A stretch of DNA of 64,000 nucleotides from Actinokineospora auranticolor. GTDB lineage: Bacteria > Actinomycetota > Actinomycetes > Mycobacteriales > Pseudonocardiaceae. Below, piece by piece: positions 45,115 through 53,681 of this stretch (position 1 is the stretch's first letter; each line of letters starts with the position of its first letter). The stretch covers positions 1-64,000 of the forward strand of contig NZ_PTIX01000010.1 in the NCBI RefSeq assembly GCF_002934265.1, written 5' to 3'. Below the pieces are notes generated by a model. The model had not been told where the DNA came from. It did no database searches and was given only the letters and a program-made list of their open reading frames with translations. Position numbers and translations under genes: made by a program.

Positions 45115-47175
45115 TCAGGCGTCGATGGCCGACTGGTCCACCCGGGCGGCGGACTCGACCAGCCAGTTGCGGCGGGGCTCGACCTTCTCCCCCATCAGCA
45201 GCTCCAGCGCGGTCTCGGCGGCCTCGACGTCGTCGAGGGTGATCCGGCGGACCGAGCGGGTGGCCGGGTTCATGGTGGTCTCCCACAGCTCGTCCGCGTC
45301 CATCTCGCCGAGGCCCTTGAACCGCGGCACGGGCGTGACGACCTGCTTGCCCGCCTTCTCCAGCCGGGCGAGGGTGGTCTCCATCTCGCGCTGGGTGAAG
45401 GTGAAGATGGTCTCGGCACCGCGGCCCTTGGTGGTGATCTTGTGCAGCGGCGGCATCGCGGCGTAGAGCCTGCCGTCGGTGATCACGGGGCGCATGTACT
45501 TGGCGAACAGGGTGATCAGCAGGGTCCGGATGTGCGAGCCGTCGACGTCGGCGTCGGCCATCAGGATGACCCGGCCGTAGCGCATCGCGGGCAGGTCGAA
45601 GGTGCGGCCGGTGCCCGCGCCGAGCACTTGGACGATGGCGGCGATCTCGGCGTTGCGCAGGGTGTCGGCCAGGCTGGCCTTCTGCACGTTGAGGATCTTG
45701 CCGCGCAGCGGCAGCAGGGCCTGGTACTCCGACACCCTGGCCATCCGCGCCGAGCCGAGCGCGCTGTCGCCCTCGACCAGGAACAGCTCGCTGCGGGCCA
45801 GGCCCGTGGTGCGGCAGTCGACGAGCTTGGCGGGCATGGCCGCGCCCTCCAGCGCGGTCTTGCGCCGGGCGGCGTCCTTCTGCTGCTTCTGCGCGATCCG
45901 CACCCGGCCCGCGTCGACGATCTTCTGCAGCACGACCTTGGCCTCGGCCTTGGTGCGCCGGTCCTCGGTCCACTCGCGCAGCTTGCGCTCGACCACGCCC
46001 TGGATGACCTTGGTGATGCCCGCGGTGGACAGCTCGTCCTTGGTCTGGGAGGTGAACTGCGGCTCGGGGATGCGCACGTGCACGACCGCGGTCATGCCCT
46101 CGAGCACGTCGTCGAGCGTCGGCGGGTCCTCCTTGGGCTTGAGCAGGCCGCGGGTCTTGGTGATCGCCTCCTGCAGCGCCCGCACGGCGGCCCGCTCGTA
46201 GCCGCGGCGGTGGGTGCCGCCGTGCATGTTGCGGATCGTGTTGGTGAAGCACTCGACGGTGCGCTCGTAGCCGGTGCCCCAGCGCAGGGCGACCTCGACC
46301 TCGGCGCGGCGCTCCACCTTGGACCGCATGACGCCGTTCTCGTCGGCCGCGTTCTCCTGGTAGGTGCCCTCGCCGGTGATCAGAATGGTGCCCGAGACCG
46401 GCTTCTCGCTCGACGGCGCCAGGTAGTCGACCATGTCGACCAGGCCGTTAGGGAAGTGGAAGGTCTCGGTGTCGAACTTGTCCGGATCGTCCGCGCGGGG
46501 CACGCGCAGCGCGTAGGTGACGCCGGGGACCAGGAAGGCGGTGTTGCGCATCTTCGACCGCACCGCGTCGACGTCGAGGGCGGCGCCGTTCTCGAAGTAG
46601 CGGGCGTCGTACCAGTAGCGGATCGAGGTGCCGGTGGACTCGTTGCGGCGGGTCTTGCCGACGACGTCCAACCCGGACTGGCGGGTGAACGGGGCCTTGG
46701 GGCCGTCGCCGTCGAAGACGCCGGGGGCGCCGTGCGCGAACGACATCCGGTGGACCTTGCCGTCGCGCTTGACGGTGATGTCGAAGCGGTGGGACAGGGC
46801 GTTGACCGCGGACGCGCCGACGCCGTGCAGGCCGCCGGAGGTCTTGTAGCCGGAGCCGCCGAACTTGCCGCCCGCGTGCAGCCGGGTGAGCACCAGCTCC
46901 ACACCGGACAACCCGGACTTGGCGTGCACGCCGGTCGGGATGCCGCGCCCGTCGTCGTCGACCTGCACGCTGCCGTCGGGGTGCAGGGTGACCTCGACCC
47001 TGGTCGCGTGGCCCGCGACGCCCTCGTCGGTGGAGTTGTCGACGATCTCGGAGAACAGGTGGTTGATGCCCCGGCTGTCGGTGGAGCCGATGTACATGCC
47101 GGGCCGCTTGCGCACGGCCTCCAGACCCTCCAGATGCGTCAGGTCGTCGGCCCCGTAGAGGGTCTCGGCAGTCAC
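45115..47175 (-). CDS. parE: DNA topoisomerase IV subunit B
   Basis: This 686-residue ATPase subunit has a GHKL fold: LEGLEAVRKRPGMYIGST, EIVDNSTDEG with the catalytic Glu and the Mg-binding Asn, DDGRGIP, and GGLHGVGASAVNAL. The TOPRIM domain has EGDSALGSA and DADVDGSHI. GTG 47175 has AGGAGAG about 8 nt upstream; the open frame continues to 47481 without a start signal. It is co-transcribed with parC. Because of the gyrase-like core it could be mislabelled gyrB, but the ParC partner supports parE. Confidence 0.88.
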   Translation of the reverse strand: MTAETLYGADDLTHLEGLEAVRKRPGMYIGSTDSRGINHLFSEIVDNSTDEGVAGHATRVEVTLHPDGSVQVDDDGRGIPTGVHAKSGLSGVELVLTRLHAGGKFGGSGYKTSGGLHGVGASAVNALSHRFDITVKRDGKVHRMSFAHGAPGVFDGDGPKAPFTRQSGLDVVGKTRRNESTGTSIRYWYDARYFENGAALDVDAVRSKMRNTAFLVPGVTYALRVPRADDPDKFDTETFHFPNGLVDMVDYLAPSSEKPVSGTILITGEGTYQENAADENGVMRSKVERRAEVEVALRWGTGYERTVECFTNTIRNMHGGTHRRGYERAAVRALQEAITKTRGLLKPKEDPPTLDDVLEGMTAVVHVRIPEPQFTSQTKDELSTAGITKVIQGVVERKLREWTEDRRTKAEAKVVLQKIVDAGRVRIAQKQQKDAARRKTALEGAAMPAKLVDCRTTGLARSELFLVEGDSALGSARMARVSEYQALLPLRGKILNVQKASLADTLRNAEIAAIVQVLGAGTGRTFDLPAMRYGRVILMADADVDGSHIRTLLITLFAKYMRPVITDGRLYAAMPPLHKITTKGRGAETIFTFTQREMETTLARLEKAGKQVVTPVPRFKGLGEMDADELWETTMNPATRSVRRITLDDVEAAETALELLMGEKVEPRRNWLVESAARVDQSAIDA

Positions 47176-47522
47176 TGGGTCGCTCTCCTGGATTCTGGTC
47201 CGTGGTGCTGGTCGAACAGGTGTCCCAAGGTACCGGAGGGTATCCGGCCGACCCGACGGCCAGGCGTAAGCGCGCCGGTGCGGGTCGGGATCGCGCCCGC
47301 CGCGGGCGCCCGCGGGGCGAATAGTCGGATTCGATGGTGGGCATTGGTCCAGTCCGGGCGGCCCGGTCCGCCGATGCGACCGAACGGTCGCCACCGGGAG
47401 GCCGGTTGGCGGTCCACAGCGGCCCCACTGGTGATGACATGCGCCGTACGGTCCATTGACCGGGGCTTGAAACATTGGCAACGATATGTGAATTTACCGC
47501 CGCGCGGCCGGTAGTCGTCGTC

Positions 47523-47560
47523 TTGACGGGTGATCGAGGCCGCGTTTATGGTCTAGACCA
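47523..47560 (+). promoter_or_regulatory. Promoter of the LPMO gene with DasR-type operator (dre)
   Basis: TTGACG (47523-47528), an 18-bp spacer and TATGGT (47547-47552) make a promoter. The palindrome TGGTCTAGACCA (47549-47560) overlaps the -10 box. It matches the core of the DasR-responsive element known from Streptomyces (a TGGTCTAGACCA core). DasR represses chitin and N-acetylglucosamine genes until amino-sugar phosphates bind. The remaining gap to parE (47176-47522) shows no gene. Confidence 0.8.
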
Positions 47561-47709
47561 CAGCAACACCAGTTTCACCCTCCGGCGTCCGGGTCCGGCC
47601 GTACGCCCGACGGGAGGCGAGCGTCCCCTTGCTCCCCGTTTCCCCCCTGCGCCGGTCGCTAGCCGCGACCGGCGGAAACGCCGTCCACACAAGTGGAGGA
47701 GCACTGAAT

Positions 47710-48483
47710 ATGAAGCACACGCGCAAGATCGCCGCGGCAGCGGCCGGGGTCGGCATCGCACCCCTGCTCATGGTCGCCCTGCCCGCGGGCCCCGCGTCCG
47801 CGCACGGGTACATCAGCTCCCCGCCCAGCCGCCAGGCCAACTGCGCGGCGGGCAAGGTCAGCAACTGCGGCCAGATCATCTACGAGCCCCAGAGCGTCGA
47901 GGGCCCCAAGGGCCTCAAGAGCTGCAACGGTGGACTGTCCCAGTTCGCCCAGCTCAACGACGACTCGAAGGCGTGGCCCGCGGCCTCGGTCGGCAACTCG
48001 GTGGACTTCACCTGGACGCTGACCGCCCGGCACGCGACCACCACCTGGGAGTACTTCGTCGGTGGCGAGCGCATCGCCGTCTTCAACGACGGTGGCAAGC
48101 AGCCGGGTGCGACCAAGACGCACAACGTGAACCTGGGTGGCCGCAGCGGCCGCATCAAGCTGCTCGCGGTGTGGAACATCGCCGACACCGCGATGGCGTT
48201 CTACAGCTGCGTCGACCTGCAGGTCGGCGGCGGTGGCCCCACCACCCCGCCCACCACGCCGCCGACGACCACGACGCCGCCGACGACGACCACCCCGCCC
48301 ACCACCACCACGCCCCCGACCACCACCACGCCGCCGCAGACCGGCACGTGGGCCGCGGGCACGAGCTACGCCACGGGCGCGACCGTGACCTACAACGGCG
48401 GCAGCTACCGCTGCCTCCAGGGCCACACCGCGATCGCGGGCTGGGAGCCCAGCACCACGCCCGCCCTCTGGGCCAAGGCGTAA
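47710..48483 (+). CDS. AA10 lytic polysaccharide monooxygenase with chitin-binding domain
   Basis: This 257-residue protein has a signal peptide (1-31) cleaved to expose His32, the N-terminal half of the copper histidine brace (HGYISSPPSRQ). The second His is in LTARHATTTWEYF. The catalytic domain ends near residue 175, followed by a Thr/Pro linker (TTPPTTTTPP repeats) and a C-terminal CBM5/12 module (WAAGTSYATGATVTYNG, then GWEPS). It oxidatively cleaves crystalline chitin outside the cell. ATG 47710 has GGAGGAG about 8 nt upstream. It is controlled by a DasR-type site. Confidence 0.92.
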   Translation: MKHTRKIAAAAAGVGIAPLLMVALPAGPASAHGYISSPPSRQANCAAGKVSNCGQIIYEPQSVEGPKGLKSCNGGLSQFAQLNDDSKAWPAASVGNSVDFTWTLTARHATTTWEYFVGGERIAVFNDGGKQPGATKTHNVNLGGRSGRIKLLAVWNIADTAMAFYSCVDLQVGGGGPTTPPTTPPTTTTPPTTTTPPTTTTPPTTTTPPQTGTWAAGTSYATGATVTYNGGSYRCLQGHTAIAGWEPSTTPALWAKA

Positions 48484-48546
48484 CCAGTGGCAACCCGGCC
48501 CGGGTCTCGGCGGGCCCGGGCCGGGTCCCCTCATGAGGAGGCACGC

Positions 48547-49218
48547 ATGAGACGTCCGCTGGTAGCCGTCGCCGCCTGCGTCACCCTGCTGGTCGCGGGG
48601 TGCGGCAGCGACAGCCACGCCGGACACGCTGATCCTGCGGGCCACGCCGGTCATGGCGCCGCCACCACGTCGAGTTCCCCCGCGTCGCCGTCGGCCCAGG
48701 CTCCGGCAGGTGGCGCGGCGAGCGCGAGCGCGGCGGCGGCGCCTGCCGTCGGCGGTGACTGGAACCTCGCCGACGTGATGTTCCTGCAGATGGCGATCGC
48801 CAACCACAAGCGCGGCATCGAGCTGGTTCAGTTGGCCGACAAGCACCAGGTGCGCGCCGACGTGCGCAACCTGGCCGACGCCATCCGGCTGACCCAGGAG
48901 CAGGAGGTGAGCCAGATGAGCAAGTGGCTCACCGACTGGAAGCAGCCCGTGGAGGTCAGCGGCGACCCCAGCGCGCACGCCCACCACGGCGGCATGCCGC
49001 TCACCGACCCCCAGACGATCGCCGAACTGGACGCCCAGCCGGACGGCCAGTTCGAGAAGCAGTTCGTGACGATCCTGACGGGCCACCAGCACAACGCGGT
49101 GGAGTTCGCCCTGACGGAGAAGAAGGACGGCGCGAACGCCGACGTGAAGGCGTTCGCCGACAAGGTCGTGAAGTCCCGGACGGCGCAGATCCAGCAGCTG
49201 CTGAACTTCTCGCAGTAG
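48547..49218 (+). CDS. DUF305 lipoprotein
   Basis: This 223-residue protein has a lipobox (LLVAGC), a His-rich stretch (SHAGHADPAGHAGH) and a Ser/Ala linker. The DUF305 four-helix domain shows DVMFLQMAIANHKRGIELV, then TQEQEVSQMSKWL and FVTILTGHQHNAVEFA. His, Met and Gln residues at these helices suggest copper binding, as proposed for some family members. ATG 48547 has GAGGAGG close upstream. It lies 63 bp after the LPMO gene in the same direction; a link to copper supply for the LPMO is a guess. Confidence 0.8.
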   Translation: MRRPLVAVAACVTLLVAGCGSDSHAGHADPAGHAGHGAATTSSSPASPSAQAPAGGAASASAAAAPAVGGDWNLADVMFLQMAIANHKRGIELVQLADKHQVRADVRNLADAIRLTQEQEVSQMSKWLTDWKQPVEVSGDPSAHAHHGGMPLTDPQTIAELDAQPDGQFEKQFVTILTGHQHNAVEFALTEKKDGANADVKAFADKVVKSRTAQIQQLLNFSQ

Positions 49219-49232
49219 TCCGGTCCAGGATC

Positions 49233-49268
49233 AGCGGTGCCCCTGTTCTGTCGAACAGGGGCACCGCT
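49233..49268 (+). terminator. Strong bidirectional terminator
   Basis: AGCGGTGCCCCTGTTC (49233-49248) pairs perfectly with GAACAGGGGCACCGCT (49253-49268) over a TGTC loop: 16 bp without mismatch. It separates the DUF305 gene from the convergent mtn operon. Confidence 0.85.
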
Positions 49269-49385
49269 GTCATTTCCGAGCTGTCACATCCGGTTGAGCG
49301 CGATCACGCCATTCCCCGGCCACCGGCGGAACCGGGCCCGGGAGCAGGACCGGTCCGTCCGGCTGAGCGCGGGCGAGGCCGGGAA

Positions 49386-49952
49386 TCAGGCGGTGATCTG
49401 GTCGTAGGTCGGGAAGTTGTGGGCGATGGAGTTCTCCACGAAGTCCGCCACCCAGCCGTCGTCGTCGTGGAAGAAGCGGATTGACACGTAGTCCGGGCGG
49501 GTGCCCATGTCGAACCAGTGCGTCGTCTTCGCCGGGACGCTCAGCAGGTCGCCTTCGGTGCACAGCACGGCGTGGACCTTGCCGTCGATGTGCAGGTAGA
49601 AGATTCCCGAACCCCGCGCGAAGAACCGGTCCTCGTCATCGTCGTGGGTGTGTTCCGAGAGGAACTTGGCGCGGGCGGTCGCGGCCTTCGAACGCCATTC
49701 CGCGGAATCCTCCGGCGTCATCGTGACCGCGTCGACGAAGGTGTAGCCCTCGCGGTCGTTCACCTCGTCCACCCGCGCCTGGTAGGCCGCGATCACCTCG
49801 TCCGAGGTCGGGTTCGGGGGCAGGTCGACGACCGGCCACCGCGAGAAGCGGACGCCGAGGGCGCCCAGGGTCGCGGTGATCTCCTCCACATCGGACGTGC
49901 GGGTCAGCTCCACCCCGGGGTCGTCGTCGGCCCAGATGGTCAGCAGGGTCAT
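49386..49952 (-). CDS. mtnD: Acireductone dioxygenase
   Basis: This 188-residue cupin has metal ligands H101, H103, E107 and H145 (EHTHDDDEDRFF and AKTTHWFDMG), offset by five from the Klebsiella enzyme. With Fe it converts acireductone to the methionine precursor 2-oxo-4-methylthiobutyrate and formate; with Ni it gives an off-pathway product. ATG 49952 overlaps the mtnB stop by one base (TGATG). It is the last gene of the methionine-salvage operon. Confidence 0.9.
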   Translation of the reverse strand: MTLLTIWADDDPGVELTRTSDVEEITATLGALGVRFSRWPVVDLPPNPTSDEVIAAYQARVDEVNDREGYTFVDAVTMTPEDSAEWRSKAATARAKFLSEHTHDDDEDRFFARGSGIFYLHIDGKVHAVLCTEGDLLSVPAKTTHWFDMGTRPDYVSIRFFHDDDGWVADFVENSIAHNFPTYDQITA

Positions 49953-50557
49953 CACCGGCCTCCTTCGATCGCGGTCTTGAAGCGCAGCAGCCACTCCAGG
50001 CACTCGGCCCGCCACCGCGCCTCGAGCAGGTCGTCCCCCCACACGTACACCCCGTGCCGGGCGACCACCAGTGCGGGGGTCGCCGGGTCGTACCCGGCCT
50101 CGAACGCGTCCCCCAGCACACCCATGTCCTGCGAGTTCGGCACGACCGGGACCCGCACGAGGTCGTCGTGGGCGGCGCGGCCGAAGCCCTTCAGCATCTC
50201 CAGGTCGCGCAGTTCGATGCCGTCGGGCCAGCGCTCAGCGGCGACCACGGGGGCCAGCACGTGCAGGTGGACCACCGCGCCCGCACCCGCGACGCGGGCG
50301 ATGCGCGCGTGCAGGCCCGCCTCGGCGGACGGGCGCAGCCGCTGGCCGGGCAGTGCCTCCCCGGCCTCGTCGACCTCGACGACGTCGTGCGCGGTCAGCT
50401 CGCCCTTGTCCAGGCCGCTGGCCGTCACCGCGAGCCGCAGGGGGTCTCGGCCCAGGGTGACCGACAGGTTGCCCGACGTGCCGCGCATCCAGCCCAGGTC
50501 CGTGTAGCGGGCGGCCTCGGCGGCGAGGGCTCGGCCCACGGTGACCAGCGCGGTCAT
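49952..50557 (-). CDS. mtnB: Methylthioribulose-1-phosphate dehydratase
   Basis: This 201-residue class II aldolase-fold protein has RGTSGNLSV (phosphate binding), zinc ligands H97/H99 in VVHLHV and a third His in VARHGVYVWG. It dehydrates 5-methylthioribulose-1-phosphate to the diketone substrate of MtnC. ATG 50557 overlaps the mtnC stop (ATGA). Confidence 0.88.
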   Translation of the reverse strand: MTALVTVGRALAAEAARYTDLGWMRGTSGNLSVTLGRDPLRLAVTASGLDKGELTAHDVVEVDEAGEALPGQRLRPSAEAGLHARIARVAGAGAVVHLHVLAPVVAAERWPDGIELRDLEMLKGFGRAAHDDLVRVPVVPNSQDMGVLGDAFEAGYDPATPALVVARHGVYVWGDDLLEARWRAECLEWLLRFKTAIEGGR

Positions 50558-51273
50558 CCGGGCACGACGCGGAACTCGTCGAAGGACTTGGCGACCCGGT
50601 GCGCGCCGAAGTCGGCCGACGCGTACGGCTCGCCGTCGCGGGCCAGGCCGACGGTCTGCCAGCCCGCCTCGGCGGCGGCGTCGAGTTCGGCGGGGACGTC
50701 GGACAGGAACACGATCCGGGACGGCACCGGTCCGCCGATGCCCTCCGCGATGGCCGCGTACGACGCGGACTCGCGCTTCGGGCCCGCGTTGACGGTGTCG
50801 AAGTGGTGGCGGAACAGCCTGGTCAGGTCGCCCTCGGTGGTCGTGGAGAACGACGCGATCTGGCCCGCGACCGAACCCGACGAGAACACGGCCAGCTTGA
50901 GGCCCGCGGCGTCCCAGGCCCGCAGCGCGGGCACCACGTCCGGGAAGTACTCGGAGACCAGGTCGCCGCGCGCGTAACCGTCCTGCCAGATCAGGCCCTG
51001 CAGGTCCTTGAGCGGCGCGGCCTTGCGGTCGGCGGACATCCACCCGTGCAGCACGGCGACGACGTCGGCGGTGGTCGCCGAGTCGGGCAGCCCGGCCTCG
51101 GCCTTGGTGCGGGCCACGGCCGAGCGCACGGTCGGGTCGTCGGGGTGGGCATCGATCCACGGACCGAGTCGGGGCCGGGCGTAGTCGTAGAGGACGACGT
51201 GGACACCGGCGGTCGGCATCAGGGTGCCCTCGATGTCCAGGACGACCCAGTGGGCGGACAGCGTGTCGGTCAC
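50554..51273 (-). CDS. mtnC: Enolase-phosphatase E1
   Basis: This 239-residue HAD-fold enzyme has D13 and E15 in VLDIEGTLMP, Ser in VFSSGSV, Lys in GPKRESASY and Asp in FLSDVPAELDAA. It enolises and dephosphorylates the diketone to acireductone, the substrate of MtnD. GTG 51273 overlaps the mtnA stop (GTGA). The length is normal. Confidence 0.9.
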   Translation of the reverse strand: MTDTLSAHWVVLDIEGTLMPTAGVHVVLYDYARPRLGPWIDAHPDDPTVRSAVARTKAEAGLPDSATTADVVAVLHGWMSADRKAAPLKDLQGLIWQDGYARGDLVSEYFPDVVPALRAWDAAGLKLAVFSSGSVAGQIASFSTTTEGDLTRLFRHHFDTVNAGPKRESASYAAIAEGIGGPVPSRIVFLSDVPAELDAAAEAGWQTVGLARDGEPYASADFGAHRVAKSFDEFRVVPG

Positions 51274-52289
51274 GGTTGCTCTCTCCGGTTGTAGACGGCC
51301 GAGTGGTAAGCGGCCAGGGCGTCGGGGGCGAAGGGCCCGCGGTCGGTGACGACGGTGCGCACGAAGCGCGGCGGCGTGACGTCGAAGGCCGGGTAGAAGC
51401 CGCGCACCCTGGCGCTGGCGGTGCGCGCACCCAGCGTGTGCTTGACCTCCTCGCCGTCGCGGTGCTCGATCGGCACGTCCGCCGCGGTCCGCGCGGCCAG
51501 GTCCGGGGCCTGCACCTGCGCCAGGAACGGCACGCCGAACGCGTGCGCGGCGACCGCCAGGCCCAGCGTGCCGACCTTGTTGACCACGTGCCCGTCCATG
51601 GTGACGCGGTCGGCGGCGGTCAGCAGGACGTCGACCATCCCCGCCGACAGCACGGACGCGCCCATGCCGTCGGTGATGAGCGTGGTGTCGACGCCCATCT
51701 CGGCGAGGGTCTCCGCGGTCAGCCGGGCCCCTTGCAGGTAGGGGCGGGTCTCGGTGCAGACGAAGGAGACGTCCTTGCCCGCCCGCTGGACGGCCGCGAC
51801 GGTCTCGATGAGGTACGCGTCGGCCCAGCAGTGGGTGAGGACGCGGGCGCCGTCGGGCAGCAGGGCGGCGCTGTGCTCGCCGAGCGCGCGGCTGTCGGCG
51901 CGGTAGCGCGCGTCGCCCGCCTCGGCGCCCCGGGTCGCGGCGGCCACCAGGTCGTCGCCCGAGTCGACCTCGGCGAGGACGGCGGCGACCGCCTTGCGCA
52001 GGTGGTTGTTGGTGGGCCTGCTCGCGATGAGCCGGTCGCCCGCGGTGCCGAGCGCGGCGCGGGCCGCGGCGGCGGGCAGGTGGGCGTGCGCGCGGGCGGC
52101 GAGGACCATGGCGTAGAGGGCCGCGTAGTAGGGGCCGGAGGACTGGGTGACCATGTCCTCGATGGCGACCGCGACCTCCTCGGCGGTGGCGCAGCGCACC
52201 CAGACCCGCTCGAACGGGAACCGGCGCCGGTCGAGGATGATCACGGCGTCCTCGGTGAGGCGGACGCTGCGGTCGAGGGTCGGGGACAT
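51270..52289 (-). CDS. mtnA: Methylthioribose-1-phosphate isomerase
   Basis: This 339-residue eIF2B-like isomerase has the active-site Cys C154 in VLTHCWADAY and the active-site Asp about 73 residues later (D227 in LTAADRV), with GHVVNKVGT near the end. It opens methylthioribose-1-phosphate to the ribulose form. ATG 52289 overlaps the stop of the flavin monooxygenase gene. MtnP or MtnK, which supply the substrate, are not in the window. Confidence 0.9.
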   Translation of the reverse strand: MSPTLDRSVRLTEDAVIILDRRRFPFERVWVRCATAEEVAVAIEDMVTQSSGPYYAALYAMVLAARAHAHLPAAAARAALGTAGDRLIASRPTNNHLRKAVAAVLAEVDSGDDLVAAATRGAEAGDARYRADSRALGEHSAALLPDGARVLTHCWADAYLIETVAAVQRAGKDVSFVCTETRPYLQGARLTAETLAEMGVDTTLITDGMGASVLSAGMVDVLLTAADRVTMDGHVVNKVGTLGLAVAAHAFGVPFLAQVQAPDLAARTAADVPIEHRDGEEVKHTLGARTASARVRGFYPAFDVTPPRFVRTVVTDRGPFAPDALAAYHSAVYNRREQP

Positions 52290-53485
52290 CAGCTGTACCC
52301 GCTGGGGGCGGGGAACTCGCCGGTGAGCAGGTGCCTGCCGACCTCGGTGGCCTTGTAGACGGCCGGGTCGTGCAGGGTGAGCGTGCGGGCGTTGCGCCAG
52401 AACCGGTCGAGGCCGTACCGGGCGGCGGTGGCGCGGGCGCCAGTCAGCTCGAACACCCGGCTGCCGATCTCGGTGGCCAGTTCGCTCGACACGACCTTGG
52501 CGGCGGAGATCCGCACGGACGTCTCGCCGCGCCGCTCGGCGCCGAGGTCCGGGTCGGCCGCCGCGGCCTCGAACGCGCGGGCCGCGGCGTCGACGAGGAG
52601 TTCGGCGGCGTCGAGGCGGGCGGTGAGGGTGCCGTACGCGGCGAGGGTGTGCGGGTCGTCGGCGGCGCGCTCGACACCGGAGGCGGGCCAGGCGCGGGAG
52701 ACGTCGCGGGTGTAGCGGGCGGCCTCGGCGAGCGCGCCACGACCGACGGCCACCAGCACGCGGCTCAGGACGAGCTGGAACCCGAGCGCGGCAAGGGAAT
52801 CGCGGTTGGCGCGGGGCTCGCCGGGCGCAGGCTGGGCGCCGAGCACGGCGGACTCGGGGACGTGGACGTCGGTGAACTCGACGCCGCCGCTGGCGGAGAG
52901 GCGCTGGCCCAGGTTGTCCCAGTCGCCGAGGTACCGGATGCCCGGCGCGGCGGCGTCGAGGGTGAAGGTGAGCTTGCGGCCACTCGCCTCGTGGTGACCG
53001 CTGACCACGAGCCGGTCGGCGACGCTGGCGCCGGTGGCGAAGAACTTGCGCCCGTTGACCAGGTAGCCGCCGTCGTGAGTGGACAGCACGAGCGCGTCGT
53101 CGCGGGGGTTGGCGACACCGGCCCAGAACCAGCCGTGCGCGGCCGTCGCCCGGTTGGCGGCGGTGGTGGCGTCGGGGCGGTCGAAGAGGGTGGTGCGCCA
53201 GACGTGGAGGTAGTGGTAGCCGAGCAGGTGCCCGACCGACGCGTCGGCGGCGGCGACCTCGGCGAGGACGGCGTGCGCGGTGGTCCAGTCCGCGCCGTGC
53301 CCGCCGTCGGCAGTGGGGATCATGAGGGGCAGCAGGCCGGACTCGCGGAGCAGGGCGACCTCGGCCACGGGCTCGGCGCCCTTGGCCTCCCGCTCGACCG
53401 CGTCGGCGGCCAACCGGGCGGCGACGTCCCGCGCGACCGCCACCCACCGCTGTCGGTCCGCCACGCCTTCGCTGCCAGTTGTCAC
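52289..53485 (-). CDS. DszC/SfnB-like flavin-dependent monooxygenase (acyl-CoA dehydrogenase fold)
   Basis: This 398-residue protein of the acyl-CoA dehydrogenase superfamily shows LMIPTADGGHGADW, VANPRDDALVL, GYLVNGRKFFATG and a C-terminal ARYGLDRFWRNARTLTLHD. The signature resembles the DszC/SfnB branch, which oxidises organosulfur compounds with reduced flavin, rather than true acyl-CoA dehydrogenases. GTG 53485 lies 6 nt after CATACT (53492-53497), suggesting a leaderless transcript that begins the mtn operon. Coupling with mtnA by a 1-nt overlap implies a role in sulfur or methylthio metabolism. The substrate is unknown. Confidence 0.7.
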   Translation of the reverse strand: MTTGSEGVADRQRWVAVARDVAARLAADAVEREAKGAEPVAEVALLRESGLLPLMIPTADGGHGADWTTAHAVLAEVAAADASVGHLLGYHYLHVWRTTLFDRPDATTAANRATAAHGWFWAGVANPRDDALVLSTHDGGYLVNGRKFFATGASVADRLVVSGHHEASGRKLTFTLDAAAPGIRYLGDWDNLGQRLSASGGVEFTDVHVPESAVLGAQPAPGEPRANRDSLAALGFQLVLSRVLVAVGRGALAEAARYTRDVSRAWPASGVERAADDPHTLAAYGTLTARLDAAELLVDAAARAFEAAAADPDLGAERRGETSVRISAAKVVSSELATEIGSRVFELTGARATAARYGLDRFWRNARTLTLHDPAVYKATEVGRHLLTGEFPAPSGYS

Positions 53486-53568
53486 CAAGGCAGTATGCCG
53501 GGCGACGAAGGGGGAACCGGCATGTGGGATGGGGGAAGGACGGTGTGACCCGAGTTGTATGGCGGTGG

Positions 53569-53599
53569 GATCTCGCCATGCCGCGCCACACGCGAGATC
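53569..53599. promoter_or_regulatory. Inverted repeat GATCTCGC/GCGAGATC upstream of the mtn operon
   Basis: GATCTCGC (53569-53576) and GCGAGATC (53592-53599) are perfect 8-bp arms about 85-115 bp upstream of the operon start, in the gap after the LysR gene. It is a candidate operator for that LysR protein, which would fit its position. I see no SAM-riboswitch-like sequence. Confidence 0.4.
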
Positions 53600-53681
53600 G
53601 CGCCGGTTTCCGGGCTGACCGGACTCGCGGACCCGAGGGGGATCCGGTTCCAGGGCCGCCGCGGGGCCGTGGCACAACTCC

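Noticed and set aside
41564-45466. A 1300-codon open frame on the plus strand opposite parC
   Set aside because: It is antisense to a clear parC/parE coding region, has arginine/glycine-rich composition typical of shadow frames in GC-rich DNA, and has no recognisable domain.
45115-47175. Calling the pair gyrB-gyrA
   Set aside because: The A subunit lacks an evident GyrA box and has the ParC-type N-terminus; there is no dnaA-recF-gyr context.
53486-53681. SAM riboswitch in front of the mtn operon
   Set aside because: I could not find the conserved SAM-I, SAM-II or SAM-IV core; only a simple inverted repeat is visible.
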